64,000 nt of DNA from Pannonibacter sp. XCT-53 (lineage in GTDB: Bacteria > Pseudomonadota > Alphaproteobacteria > Rhizobiales > Stappiaceae), in contig NZ_JAABLQ010000001.1 of the NCBI RefSeq assembly GCF_009915765.1, positions 620,001 to 684,000 on the forward strand, in the 5' to 3' direction. Shown piece after piece: positions 31,912-39,861 of this stretch. The notes below the pieces were generated by a model. The model did no database searches, was not told the origin of the DNA, and was given only the letters and a program-made list of their open reading frames with translations. The number at the start of each line of letters is the position of its first letter. The first letter of the stretch is position 1. The translations under genes were made by a program, and so were the position numbers.

Positions 31912-32424
31912 TCACAGGCTGTGGTAGGCGCGGCCCTTGTAGACGAGGGCCTCGGCGGCGCTGCCGAGCTGCACCGCCTTGAGGGCGCCGACAAAGATCG
32001 TGTGGGAGCCGACGTCATGGGCCTGGAGCAGGCTGCAGTCGGCGCTCATCAGCGCGTCGCTGAGGACCGGGGCTCCGGTGACCAGCTGTTCCCAGCTGGC
32101 AGCGGCAAAGCGCGGCTCCATGTCGGCGCCGGCGCGCCCGGCGAAGATGTCGGACAGGGCGCTCTGGTGGCCGGCCAGCGTGTTGAGGCAGAAGACGCGG
32201 TTCTCGAGCACGGCCGCATGAATGCGGCTGGTGCGGTTGACGCAGACGATCAGGGCCGGGGGCGCGTCGGTCAGCGAGCAGGCGGCCGACACCGTGGCCC
32301 CGCAGCGGCCCGATGCGCCGTCGGTGGTGAGCACGTGCACCGCGGAGGCAATGCGGCTCATGGCCTCGCGAAAGCGCGGGACGTCGACGGCGGGCAAGGC
32401 ATCTGCGGCATGCGACTGGGACAT
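31912..32424 (-). CDS. Flavin reductase-like FMN-binding protein
   Basis: 170 residues of the HpaC/RutF type: FREAMSRIASAVHVLTTDGASGRCGATVSAACSLTDAPPALIVCVNRTSRIHAAV is the FMN-binding split barrel, and NRVFCLNTLAGHQSALSDIFAG and GSHTIFVGAL complete it. It reduces FMN/FAD with NAD(P)H to feed a two-component monooxygenase. The oxygenase partner is not adjacent, so the pathway is unknown. It lies about 145 bases upstream of the peptidase gene. Confidence 0.9.
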   Translation of the reverse strand: MSQSHAADALPAVDVPRFREAMSRIASAVHVLTTDGASGRCGATVSAACSLTDAPPALIVCVNRTSRIHAAVLENRVFCLNTLAGHQSALSDIFAGRAGADMEPRFAAASWEQLVTGAPVLSDALMSADCSLLQAHDVGSHTIFVGALKAVQLGSAAEALVYKGRAYHSL

Positions 32425-32722
32425 GGGTGGAAAGGTCTTCCCTTGCGGCTGGCGCTTGAAGCGCGGGACAAACGGGCCTGACAGCCGCCGGACAGGGGGC
32501 AGATGACCACGAGAGGCAGCATATAACGCGCTCGTGTCAGTCTGGCACCTTGCGGTAAACGACTGGTTGGAGAAAATTTTCGTCGCCGGGCAAGCTGAGG
32601 CCGGGCCGGTTGCACTTAAGGGATGCGCGCGCGTGCAGCAGACTGTACAGGAGGGACACAGTGTAGCGCCGGGGCGGAGCAGGCCGCAGCCCGGTCAGGT
32701 GTCGGGCAGGGGTCGAGTGGGC

Positions 32723-33850
32723 ATGACGTGGCGGATCGGACGGGTTGCTTTGGGACTTGCGGCCCTGGTCATGGGCAGCGCCCTGTCGCAGGCTCCGGCA
32801 GCGGCCGACATGGTCATCGGTGTCGCGGCCCCGCTCAACGGTCCCTTCGCGCCGCTTGGCCAGCAGCTCCTGTCCGGCGTGCGCGAAGCCGTCGCCGACG
32901 TCAACGCACGTGGCGGGATCGCCGGTCAGAAGCTGAAGGTTGAGGCGGTCGATGACGGCTGCGAGGCGAAGAAGGCGGAAGCCGTTGCCAACCAGCTCGT
33001 CGGCAGCAAGGTACGTCTGGTGGTCGGTCATGTCTGTTCGGCGGCCTCGCAGGCGGCAGCCCGTGTCTATGCGGCGGCGGGCATCGTCCAGATCAGCCCC
33101 GCGTCCCTGTCGCCGCGCCTGACGGAGGACCGGGCCGGACCGGGCCTGTTCCGTCTGGCACGCCGCGACGATGCCCAGGCCGGGGCGATTGCCGATCTGC
33201 TCCTGTCCGAGTTCGGTGCAGCGCGGGTCGCCCTCATTGCCGACCGCAGCGCCTACGGCAAGGCGCTGTCCGATGCAGTGAAGGAAAGGATCAACGCCGG
33301 CGGATTGCGCGAGGCCGTCAACCTGACCTTCGAGCCGGGCGAAAAGGATTTCCGCGGTCTTGCCTCGACCCTGAAAGGGGAACAGATCGACGCGCTGTTC
33401 GTGGCCGCCCATGGCGCCGACACCGGCGCCCTGAAGGCGGCCATGGACGGTCTCGGCCTGTCGGTGCCGGTGATTGCCGGCGATGCGGTGATGGGCACCG
33501 AGTACGGGGTCGCGGCCGGAGCGGCCGCGGAGGGCATCCGGGTTGCCTTCCTTCCGGATGCCACGGGCCTGGAGCGCGCTCGGCCGGTGGTCGAGCGTCT
33601 CAGGGCACGCAAGGACGAGGCGCTGGGCTACACGCTTCCGGCCTATGCCGCGGTGGAGCTCTACGCGACCGCAGTCGCCGAAGCCGGCAGTCCCGACGGG
33701 ATGGCCGTGGCTGCGGCGCTGCAGGCCGGGCGCTTCGAGACCGTTCTCGGGCCCTTGCGCTTCCTGCCCTCCGGGGACGCGGATCTGCCGGGCTTTGCCT
33801 TCTACGACTGGCGTGAGGGCGCGTTCCGGCCCGTGGCCCGGACCGATTAA
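32723..33850 (+). CDS. Branched-chain-amino-acid-type ABC substrate-binding protein
   Basis: 375 residues from the ATG at 32723 with a signal peptide (RIGRVALGLAALVMGSALSQAPAAA). Type I periplasmic-binding fold of the LivK/LivJ family: IGVAAPLNGPFAPLGQQLLSGVREAVADVNARGGIAGQKLKVEAVDDGC is the classic opening, followed by HVCSAASQAAARVYAAAGIVQISP. It binds a Leu/Ile/Val-like or other small solute. No liv permease or ATPase genes are adjacent, so it must share components from elsewhere. The upstream gap (32425-32722) shows no other gene. Confidence 0.88.
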   Translation: MTWRIGRVALGLAALVMGSALSQAPAAADMVIGVAAPLNGPFAPLGQQLLSGVREAVADVNARGGIAGQKLKVEAVDDGCEAKKAEAVANQLVGSKVRLVVGHVCSAASQAAARVYAAAGIVQISPASLSPRLTEDRAGPGLFRLARRDDAQAGAIADLLLSEFGAARVALIADRSAYGKALSDAVKERINAGGLREAVNLTFEPGEKDFRGLASTLKGEQIDALFVAAHGADTGALKAAMDGLGLSVPVIAGDAVMGTEYGVAAGAAAEGIRVAFLPDATGLERARPVVERLRARKDEALGYTLPAYAAVELYATAVAEAGSPDGMAVAAALQAGRFETVLGPLRFLPSGDADLPGFAFYDWREGAFRPVARTD

Positions 33851-33943
33851 CCCTTCCTTCATCTTTTCCCTGCCGATGGCTGCCACACCGCCGCGCGGCT
33901 GCTAGGCTGCGCCCCTGACCCTCGGCAGAGACAGGTGGAGGCC

Positions 33944-34552
33944 ATGGCAGGTCACGGCGGATCCAGCCCTTTTGCGACACCAAGTGCGGCACGTCCGGCA
34001 CGCGCGTCCCGCTCCGGGGCAATGAGCGCGTTCCTTGCGCCGCTCTCGATGGCTGTGGCGCTGTTTCTCGCCGTCTGTGCGCTGGTGACGGCAACCCGTC
34101 CTGCCGAGGCGGGCGGCACGCTGGTGCATTTCGAGGATCCGCGCTTTGCCCCCGGCACCATCGTGGTGCGCAACGGCGAGCGGCGTCTCTATCTGGTGGT
34201 CGGGCAGGGCAGGGCGCTCGCCTATCCGGTTGCGGTCGGTAAGCGCGGCAAGAGCTGGACCGGCCAGACCTTCATCGACGGCAAGTATGTCAAGCCAGCC
34301 TGGATCCCGCCGGCCGAAGTGAAGCGTGACATCCCGTCCTTGCCGGACCGCATTCCCGGCGGCGCGCCCAACAACCCGATGGGCATTGCCGCGCTGACCC
34401 TGTCCGGCGGCGAGTATGCCATCCACGGCACCAACCGCCCCGACAGCATCGGCCGCCCGGTCTCCTACGGCTGCATCCGCATGCATAACGACGACATCGC
34501 CGACCTGTTCCACCGCGTCGCCGTCAACACGCCGGTCGTGGCGCTGCCGTAA
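33944..34552 (+). CDS. L,D-transpeptidase (YkuD domain), exported
   Basis: 202 residues from the ATG at 33944; the GTG at 33935 or the ATG at 34022 are alternatives, and the last gives the neatest signal peptide (MSAFLAPLSMAVALFLAVCALVTATRPAEAG). The catalytic domain has IHGTNRPDSIGRPVSYGCIRMHNDDI with the Cys nucleophile and its His/Arg partners. It forms 3-3 crosslinks in peptidoglycan or attaches lipoproteins in the periplasm. It precedes the lrgA/lrgB pair by 110 bases on the same strand, a possible cell-wall unit. Confidence 0.9.
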   Translation: MAGHGGSSPFATPSAARPARASRSGAMSAFLAPLSMAVALFLAVCALVTATRPAEAGGTLVHFEDPRFAPGTIVVRNGERRLYLVVGQGRALAYPVAVGKRGKSWTGQTFIDGKYVKPAWIPPAEVKRDIPSLPDRIPGGAPNNPMGIAALTLSGGEYAIHGTNRPDSIGRPVSYGCIRMHNDDIADLFHRVAVNTPVVALP

Positions 34553-34662
34553 GGCGGGCAGCTCAACAAGGCGGACTCTTCCCGCGCCCCATTGCCACCT
34601 TGTGCCTGACGGCTGGCCCGCACACTCTGGAGCCTTGATTCCTGAAGGGGCCGGAGCGGGCG

Positions 34663-35046
34663 ATGTTGTTCTATCTCACTGTCATTCTCGTCTGCCAGCT
34701 CGCGGGCGAGCTGATTGTCGTCGGGCTTGGCCTGCCGATGCCGGGGCCCGTGATCGGCATGATCCTGCTGTTTGCCGGGCTCGTCATCCGGGGCGGCATT
34801 CCGGAGGGCCTGACGCGGGTGGGGGATGCGTTTCTTTCCAACCTGTCGCTGCTGTTCATTCCTGCCGGTGTTGGCGTGGTGCTGCATGTCGGGCTGATCG
34901 CGCAGGAGGCCCGGGCGCTGGGCGCAGCCCTTCTCGGCAGCACGCTGATCGCCATCGCCGTCACCGGCGTCCTGATGCATCTGCTCACCCGCCGCCAGCG
35001 CGCCCGTGCCGGTGAGGGCAGGGGCGAGACGGGGGACCGGTCATGA
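34663..35046 (+). CDS. lrgA: CidA/LrgA-family membrane protein
   Basis: 127 residues, four membrane segments (about 2-22, 28-46, 58-78, 86-106) and a basic tail. PMPGPVIGMILLFAGLVIRG and FLSNLSLLFIPAGVGVVLH are the family marks. LrgA/CidA proteins are holin-like and affect murein hydrolase activity and release of overflow metabolites. The stop overlaps the ATG of lrgB (ATGA). Confidence 0.92.
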   Translation: MLFYLTVILVCQLAGELIVVGLGLPMPGPVIGMILLFAGLVIRGGIPEGLTRVGDAFLSNLSLLFIPAGVGVVLHVGLIAQEARALGAALLGSTLIAIAVTGVLMHLLTRRQRARAGEGRGETGDRS

Positions 35047-35768
35047 GCGCCCCGGCCAGCCTGACGGAGCTCTGGGTCTATCTCGCCGCCAGCCCGCTGA
35101 CGGCGCTGACCATGACGCTGATCGCCTATCAATGCGGCATGTGGATCTCGGCCAGGGCCGGTTTCAGCCCGCTTGCCAATCCGGTGCTGCTGGCAGTCCT
35201 GTTGCTGGTTGGCTTGCTGCTCGTCACCGGCACCGACTATCGCACCTATTTCGAGGGCGCGCAGTTCGTCCACTTCCTGCTCGGACCGGCCACCGTGGCG
35301 CTGGCCTTGCCGCTCTACCGGCAGATCGAGAGGGTGCGGCGCTCGGCCCTTGCCATCACGGTCAGCCTGCTCACGGGCGGCGCGGTGGCGGCGGCAACGG
35401 CGGTGGCCATCGGTGCCTTCTTCGGGGCCGGGCCGGACATTCTCGCCTCGCTCGCGCCGAAGTCGGTCACGGCCGCCGTTGCCATGGGCATTGCCGACAA
35501 GCTCGGCGGGTTGCCCTCTCTCACCGCCGTGCTGGTGATGATCACCGGGGTGATCGGTGCCACGCTGGGCCCGCTGCTGCTGACGCTCCTCGGCGTGCGC
35601 GATCCGGCCTCGCGCGGGCTGGCCATCGGCACGGCGGCGCATGGCATCGGCACCGCCCGGGCCCTGCAGATGAGCGATCTCGAAGGCGCCTTTGCCGGCC
35701 TTGCCATGGGCCTCAACGCGCTTGCCACCGCGCTGCTCCTGCCGCTCGTCTGGGGCTGGATCTTCTGA
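35043..35768 (+). CDS. lrgB: LrgB/CidB-family membrane protein
   Basis: 241 residues, six to seven membrane segments. SPLTALTMTLIAYQCG, FLLGPATVALALPLYRQIE, SLAPKSVTAAVAMGIADKLGG and GTAAHGIGTARALQMSDLEGAFAGLAMGLNAL are strongly diagnostic. Partner of LrgA; the pair is implicated in control of autolysis and, in some bacteria and plants, in glycolate/pyruvate transport. Translationally coupled to lrgA. Confidence 0.95.
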   Translation: MSAPASLTELWVYLAASPLTALTMTLIAYQCGMWISARAGFSPLANPVLLAVLLLVGLLLVTGTDYRTYFEGAQFVHFLLGPATVALALPLYRQIERVRRSALAITVSLLTGGAVAAATAVAIGAFFGAGPDILASLAPKSVTAAVAMGIADKLGGLPSLTAVLVMITGVIGATLGPLLLTLLGVRDPASRGLAIGTAAHGIGTARALQMSDLEGAFAGLAMGLNALATALLLPLVWGWIF

Positions 35769-35810
35769 GCGCCGGGGCGCGGCAAGGACGCTCCGTCCCG
35801 CGCGACGCTC

Positions 35811-37049
35811 CTACCGCCCCCCGAGCCAGGCTCTGGGATCGACCTTCGCGTCGGTGTTTCCGGTTCCCGACAGGGCCTTCACCAGATCGGTGACGGCCTC
35901 CAGCGAATGGACGGCGCGGAATTCGTCGACATGCGGCAGCATGGCGCGGATGCCGCGGGCCTTGGGCTCGAAACCGTCGAAGCGCAGCAACGGGTTGAGC
36001 CAGATCAGCCGGCGGCAGGAGCGGTGCAGCCGGTCCATCTCGCGGGCAAGATCCTCGTCGGTCTCCCGCTCCAGCCCGTCGGTGATCAGCAGCACGGTCG
36101 GCCCGCCGGAGAGCACCCGGCGCGACCAGTGGCGGTTGAAGAGGTGCAGCGCCGTGGCGATGCGCGTGCCGCCGGACCAGTCGGCGACACCGGCCGAGCA
36201 GGCCTCCAGCGCCTCGTCCGGGTCCTTCATGCGCAGTGAGCGGGTGACGTTGGTGAGCCGCGTGCCGAACAGGAACGTGTGCACGTCGCGCCGGGTCTCC
36301 GTCATCCCGTGCAGGAAATGCAGGAGGATGCGGCTGTACTGGCTCATCGACCCGGAAATGTCGCAGAGCGCCACGATGGGGGGCAGCTTTTCCTGCCGCG
36401 CCCGGTGCTTCAGGTCGATGATGGCACCACCGGCGCGCAGGGACGCGCGCAATGTGCGGCGCGGATCGATCTGGCCGCGCGGGGCGGCGACCCGGCGGCG
36501 ATGCAGGATCAGGTCCTTCGGGATCCGCATGGCCCGCAGCGCCGCCTTCGCCTCGGCGATCTCGGCGGCGGTCATCTGGGCAAAGTCCTTGGCCTGCAGC
36601 AATTCCCGGCCCGACACGGTGAAGCGGGCATCCACCTCCACCTCGGGCTGCTCGGCCAGAGTCTCGCGCCGCTCGCGCGCGGCCTGGAAGGCCTGCGACA
36701 CGCGGGTCTGGCCGGCCTTGGCCTTTTCCGGCGCGCCCCGCGGCGGGGCGACGGGCGACAGGATCGCCAGCATCTTCTCGATCAGCCCGCGGCTCTGCCA
36801 GTAGATGCGGAAGGCCTCGTCGAAGAGCACCCGGTGCTCGCGCTTCTGCACGAACAGGGCATGCAGCGTCCAGTAGAGGTCGTCGCGGCTCTCGATGCCG
36901 TTGACCTCGACCGCACGCACGGCGTCCACCACGGTGGCCGGGCCGGCGGGCAGTCCGGCGCGGCGCAGGGTGCGGGCGAAATGGACGATGTTTTCCACCA
37001 TCCGTCCGCGCCGCTCCGCGTCTGTCGTCGCCGGTGCCGCCGTGGTCAT
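35811..37049 (-). CDS. CoxE-like von Willebrand factor A protein
   Basis: 412 residues from the ATG at 37049, four bases after the MoxR stop. The N-terminal helical part (MVENIVHFARTLRRAGLPAGPATVVDAVRAV) is the CoxE opening. The vWA domain carries a MIDAS motif VALCDISGSMSQYSR near 240-255 with the DxSxS metal site, and the later T/D positions in TDGLERETDED. CoxE proteins pair with MoxR-type AAA ATPases in metalloenzyme or complex maturation. No CO dehydrogenase gene is nearby, so the client is unknown. Confidence 0.9.
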   Translation of the reverse strand: MTTAAPATTDAERRGRMVENIVHFARTLRRAGLPAGPATVVDAVRAVEVNGIESRDDLYWTLHALFVQKREHRVLFDEAFRIYWQSRGLIEKMLAILSPVAPPRGAPEKAKAGQTRVSQAFQAARERRETLAEQPEVEVDARFTVSGRELLQAKDFAQMTAAEIAEAKAALRAMRIPKDLILHRRRVAAPRGQIDPRRTLRASLRAGGAIIDLKHRARQEKLPPIVALCDISGSMSQYSRILLHFLHGMTETRRDVHTFLFGTRLTNVTRSLRMKDPDEALEACSAGVADWSGGTRIATALHLFNRHWSRRVLSGGPTVLLITDGLERETDEDLAREMDRLHRSCRRLIWLNPLLRFDGFEPKARGIRAMLPHVDEFRAVHSLEAVTDLVKALSGTGNTDAKVDPRAWLGGR

Positions 37050-37053
37050 CGGC

Positions 37054-38010
37054 TCAGGCCCCGCCCGCCGGGCGCTGGCCGAGGTCGCGGGCGCCTTCCT
37101 TGCGGATGTCCTCGACGATCTGGCGCAGCCGTGAGCCACGCACCCGCTCGATGTCGTCCTGATACTTCAGCAGCACGCCCAGCGTGTCGGAGGCCATGTC
37201 GGGATCAAGCGCCAGTTCGTTGAGTTCCGTCAGGGCCGTGGCCCAGTCCAGTGTCTCGGCCACGCCCGGCTGCTTGAACAGGTCCTCGCTGGCGCGCAGG
37301 CGCTGGACGAAGGCGACAATCTCCGCCGTCAGCCGGTCGGCCGCGCCGGGCACCTTGCGCCGCACGATGGCCAGCTCCCGCTCCGCATCCGGGTAGTCGA
37401 CCCAGTGGTAGAGGCAGCGCCGTTTCAGCGCGTCATGGATCTCGCGCGTGCGGTTGGTGGTGAGGATGACGATCGGCGGCTCGGCGGCGCGGATGGTGCC
37501 AAGCTCGGGGATCGTCACCTGATTGTCGGACAGCACTTCCAGCAGGAAGGCCTCGAAGGCCTCGTCCGCGCGGTCCAGCTCGTCGATCAGGAACACCGGC
37601 GGTCCCTTCAGCGAAGGTTCCAGGGCCTTGAGAACCGGGCGCTTGATGAGGAAGCGCTCATCGAAGATGGACCGTGACAAGGTGGCATGGTCGGTGTCGC
37701 CGGAGGCCTCGGCAACGCGGATTTCCACCATCTGCGCGGCATAGTTCCACTCGTAGACGGCGGCGGAAATGTCCAGCCCCTCGTAGCACTGCAGGCGGAT
37801 GAGATCGCGGCCGAGGGTCGTCGCCAGGACCTTGGCGATCTCGGTCTTGCCGACGCCGGCTTCCCCCTCGAGGAACAGCGGCCGGCCCATGCGCAGCGAC
37901 AGGTGCAGGACCGTCGCCAGCGCCCGGTCGGCGACGTAGCCGCCGGCGTCGAGCAGGGCAAGCGTAGCGTCGATGGAGGCAGGCAGCTCGGCTGGAACGT
38001 CGTCGGTCAT
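37054..38010 (-). CDS. MoxR-family AAA+ ATPase (CoxD-like)
   Basis: 318 residues from the ATG at 38010. Walker A FLEGEAGVGKTEIAKVL at about 48-63, Walker B VFLIDELDRADEAF, sensor-1 VILTTNRTREIHDALKRRC, then helical lid. The frame is open well upstream, but the conserved start is MTDDVPAEL. MoxR ATPases act as chaperones with vWA partners for metal-cofactor insertion; the CoxE-like partner follows four bases later, one operon. Diverges from the cytochrome c gene. Confidence 0.93.
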   Translation of the reverse strand: MTDDVPAELPASIDATLALLDAGGYVADRALATVLHLSLRMGRPLFLEGEAGVGKTEIAKVLATTLGRDLIRLQCYEGLDISAAVYEWNYAAQMVEIRVAEASGDTDHATLSRSIFDERFLIKRPVLKALEPSLKGPPVFLIDELDRADEAFEAFLLEVLSDNQVTIPELGTIRAAEPPIVILTTNRTREIHDALKRRCLYHWVDYPDAERELAIVRRKVPGAADRLTAEIVAFVQRLRASEDLFKQPGVAETLDWATALTELNELALDPDMASDTLGVLLKYQDDIERVRGSRLRQIVEDIRKEGARDLGQRPAGGA

Positions 38011-38296
38011 GGCGTCTCCCGGAACATCGGCCGCTCTCCGGCGCAAGGGGGCGGCATCTGGCGGGGTCTCCCGCAGCAGCAGCATATAAGGGCTGGCGCT
38101 GCTTTGGCAGCAGTGAAAGTTCTGCCCGCCGGCAAACCGTCTCACCCGCCGGACAGGCGGCCGTGCCGCCGGCGGGCGTGCCGGCGGGCGGGCCAGTTCG
38201 GGCGGGCCAGTGCGGGCGCGGCTCGGGGTTTTGCCGGACTTGTGCGGGGCGCAGGCCGGTGTCCTGCTGGGGCACGCAGCATGCAGGGAGAGAGCG

Positions 38297-38836
38297 ATGC
38301 GATTCGGGATCAGGGAGAACGAGGCGCACGGCACGGACCGGAAGCGGCTGTCCGGTCTTGCCGTCGTTCGTCGGCTGGCAGGCCTTCGTGCGGCTGGCCG
38401 TCAGGGGGCCGGCCGGACCATCGCCAGCCTGACCATCGCCAGCCTGACCGTCTCTGGCCTGACCGTTGTCGGGCTGCTGGGGGCCGCAGCTTGCCTCGGT
38501 GCTGCTGCGACAGCTGGTGCCGCGTCCGGCCAGACCCTCGCTGCTGCCCCCACGGGACCCCAGGCGGAGCTGAGCCAGGTCGAGCTGGGGCGCGGGATCG
38601 CCGAGATGAACTGCAGCGCCTGTCACGCCCTTGGCCTGAACGACCGCAGCCCCATGGCGACGGCGCCGGCCTTCCGCGACCTGTGGCGGCGCTATCCGGT
38701 CGAGCAGCTGGAGGAGAGCCTTGCCGAAGGCATCGTCGCGGGCCACGAGAACATGCCCGAGCTGGTCCTTGACCCGGAGGAAATCGACGCTTTCGTGGCC
38801 TATCTGAAGTCGCTGGGCGGGCCGGCCGCGCGTTGA
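38297..38836 (+). CDS. Membrane-anchored or secreted mono-haem cytochrome c
   Basis: 179 residues from the ATG at 38297 with AGGGAGAG upstream. A long basic N-tail, then a hydrophobic export/anchor segment built from four five-residue repeats TIASL-TIASL-TVSGL-TVVGL (15-base DNA repeats at about 38418-38477). The haem site is EMNCSACHALGL, and the distal Met is in HENMPELVLDPEEID. A class I c-type cytochrome carrying electrons in the periplasm; partner unknown. The N-tail before the hydrophobic part is unusually long, so the true start may lie further in. Confidence 0.87.
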   Translation: MRFGIRENEAHGTDRKRLSGLAVVRRLAGLRAAGRQGAGRTIASLTIASLTVSGLTVVGLLGAAACLGAAATAGAASGQTLAAAPTGPQAELSQVELGRGIAEMNCSACHALGLNDRSPMATAPAFRDLWRRYPVEQLEESLAEGIVAGHENMPELVLDPEEIDAFVAYLKSLGGPAAR

Positions 38837-38969
38837 CGGATGCTGGCAGCACTCATGCAGACATGCTGCTAACATATTGAACTTTCAGATGATATGTCGA
38901 TTTCTTAATTGCGCGTTTACTTCGCCGGCGTGACACTTTCCCCGTGGCAACCACGTCAAGAGGTGATCC

Positions 38970-39242
38970 ATGCAGGCAAGTGAGAGTTTCCGCCGCCAGT
39001 TCGCCGGCTACGGCATCCTGACCGCCGAGATCCTGTATCGCATGCCGGACCATCCGGCGCTCTTGCAGAGCTTCGTCTGGCAGACCGAGGACAAGGCGCC
39101 GCAGTTCCCCGAGCTGCGCCGCTTCCTGGCCTATTGGGAGCGGGAGATCGAGGCGTTGATCCACTCGGTCCGCGTTGCGCACAAGGACCTGATCGGCCCG
39201 ATGGACGTGCGCTACGCCAAGGGCGAATTCCTGATCCATTGA
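38970..39242 (+). CDS. usg: Usg family protein
   Basis: 90 residues. RRQFAGYGILTAEILYRMPDHPALLQSFVWQTEDKAPQFPELRRFLAYWEREIEALIHSVRVAH is the Usg signature of alphaproteobacteria, first seen upstream of trpF in Caulobacter; function unknown. AAGAGGTGATCC supplies the ribosome-binding site. The region 38837-38969 just upstream is locally AT-rich and probably holds its promoter. Confidence 0.9.
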   Translation: MQASESFRRQFAGYGILTAEILYRMPDHPALLQSFVWQTEDKAPQFPELRRFLAYWEREIEALIHSVRVAHKDLIGPMDVRYAKGEFLIH

Positions 39243-39257
39243 CGCCGACGGGTGCAT

Positions 39258-39288
39258 GAAAAAGCGGGCAGAGCGTCAGTTCTGCCCG
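39258..39288 (-). terminator. Terminator of the NHLP-type precursor gene
   Basis: On the minus strand CGGGCAGA (39281-39288) pairs with TCTGCCCG (39265-39272), and the transcript ends CUUUUUC. It points at the precursor gene, which ends 110 bases upstream of it on that strand. Confidence 0.75.
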
Positions 39289-39397
39289 TCCGTCCGGTGC
39301 CAGAAAGTGTGGCGGTCCGCACCTGCCCGGCGTCATCAATGCGACGCGGAAGGCGGCCCTGACTTCACCTTGCCAATGCAGGTGACGTCCAGGTGTC

Positions 39398-39727
39398 TTA
39401 CTTCCTGCAGCCCTTGCCTTCCGGGTACGGGGGGCCGTAGAGGATGAAGGACGAGAAGCTCACGCCGCCGGACGCGAAGTCGAGCAGTTCATCCGGCAGT
39501 TCGTCCTGGGCGATCGACCGCGGCAGCACGAGAACGGCTTCGCCCGGAGCTTCCTCGATCACGGTGATCTTGTAGGACGGGATCGGGTCGGAGCCGATCA
39601 GCTCCTTGATGGCCGCATGCGGGTTGGACTTCAGCAGCTCGCGGAAGGCGGCATCGGTCGAGGCCCGTTTGATCAGGTGTTTCTCGATGTGCTGGCGGGC
39701 CTGGATAAGCGGATCAGTTTCCGACAT
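39398..39727 (-). CDS. NHLP (nitrile-hydratase-like leader) family RiPP precursor, orphan
   Basis: 109 residues from the ATG at 39727, with a near-perfect AAAGGAG site about 8 bases upstream. Residues 1-70 match the nitrile-hydratase-alpha-like leader pattern: KRASTDAAFRELLKSNPHAAIKELIG (about 20-45), YKITVIEEAPGEAVLVLPR (about 52-70). Then comes the acidic DELPDELLDFASGG, whose Gly87-Gly88 is the expected cleavage site. The 21-residue putative core (89-109) begins VSFSSFILY, continues GPPYPEGK and ends GCRK, with three Ser, two Tyr, three Pro, one Cys. In known systems such precursors are modified by lanthionine synthetases, radical SAM or other enzymes and exported by NHLM peptidase-ABC transporters; none is found in this window. 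It has its own terminator. Confidence 0.8.
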   Translation of the reverse strand: MSETDPLIQARQHIEKHLIKRASTDAAFRELLKSNPHAAIKELIGSDPIPSYKITVIEEAPGEAVLVLPRSIAQDELPDELLDFASGGVSFSSFILYGPPYPEGKGCRK

Positions 39728-39861
39728 GCGCGTACTCCTTTGTAGTTCTCATGCAGTCAGGTCTGCCTCGTCATCGTCGTCGTGACGCTGCCGAAGCATC
39801 CTCGTGCCAAGATCTACGGGAAGAGCCCTTTGGCCGTGGCGTTTGACCCCAAATCTGCCAC

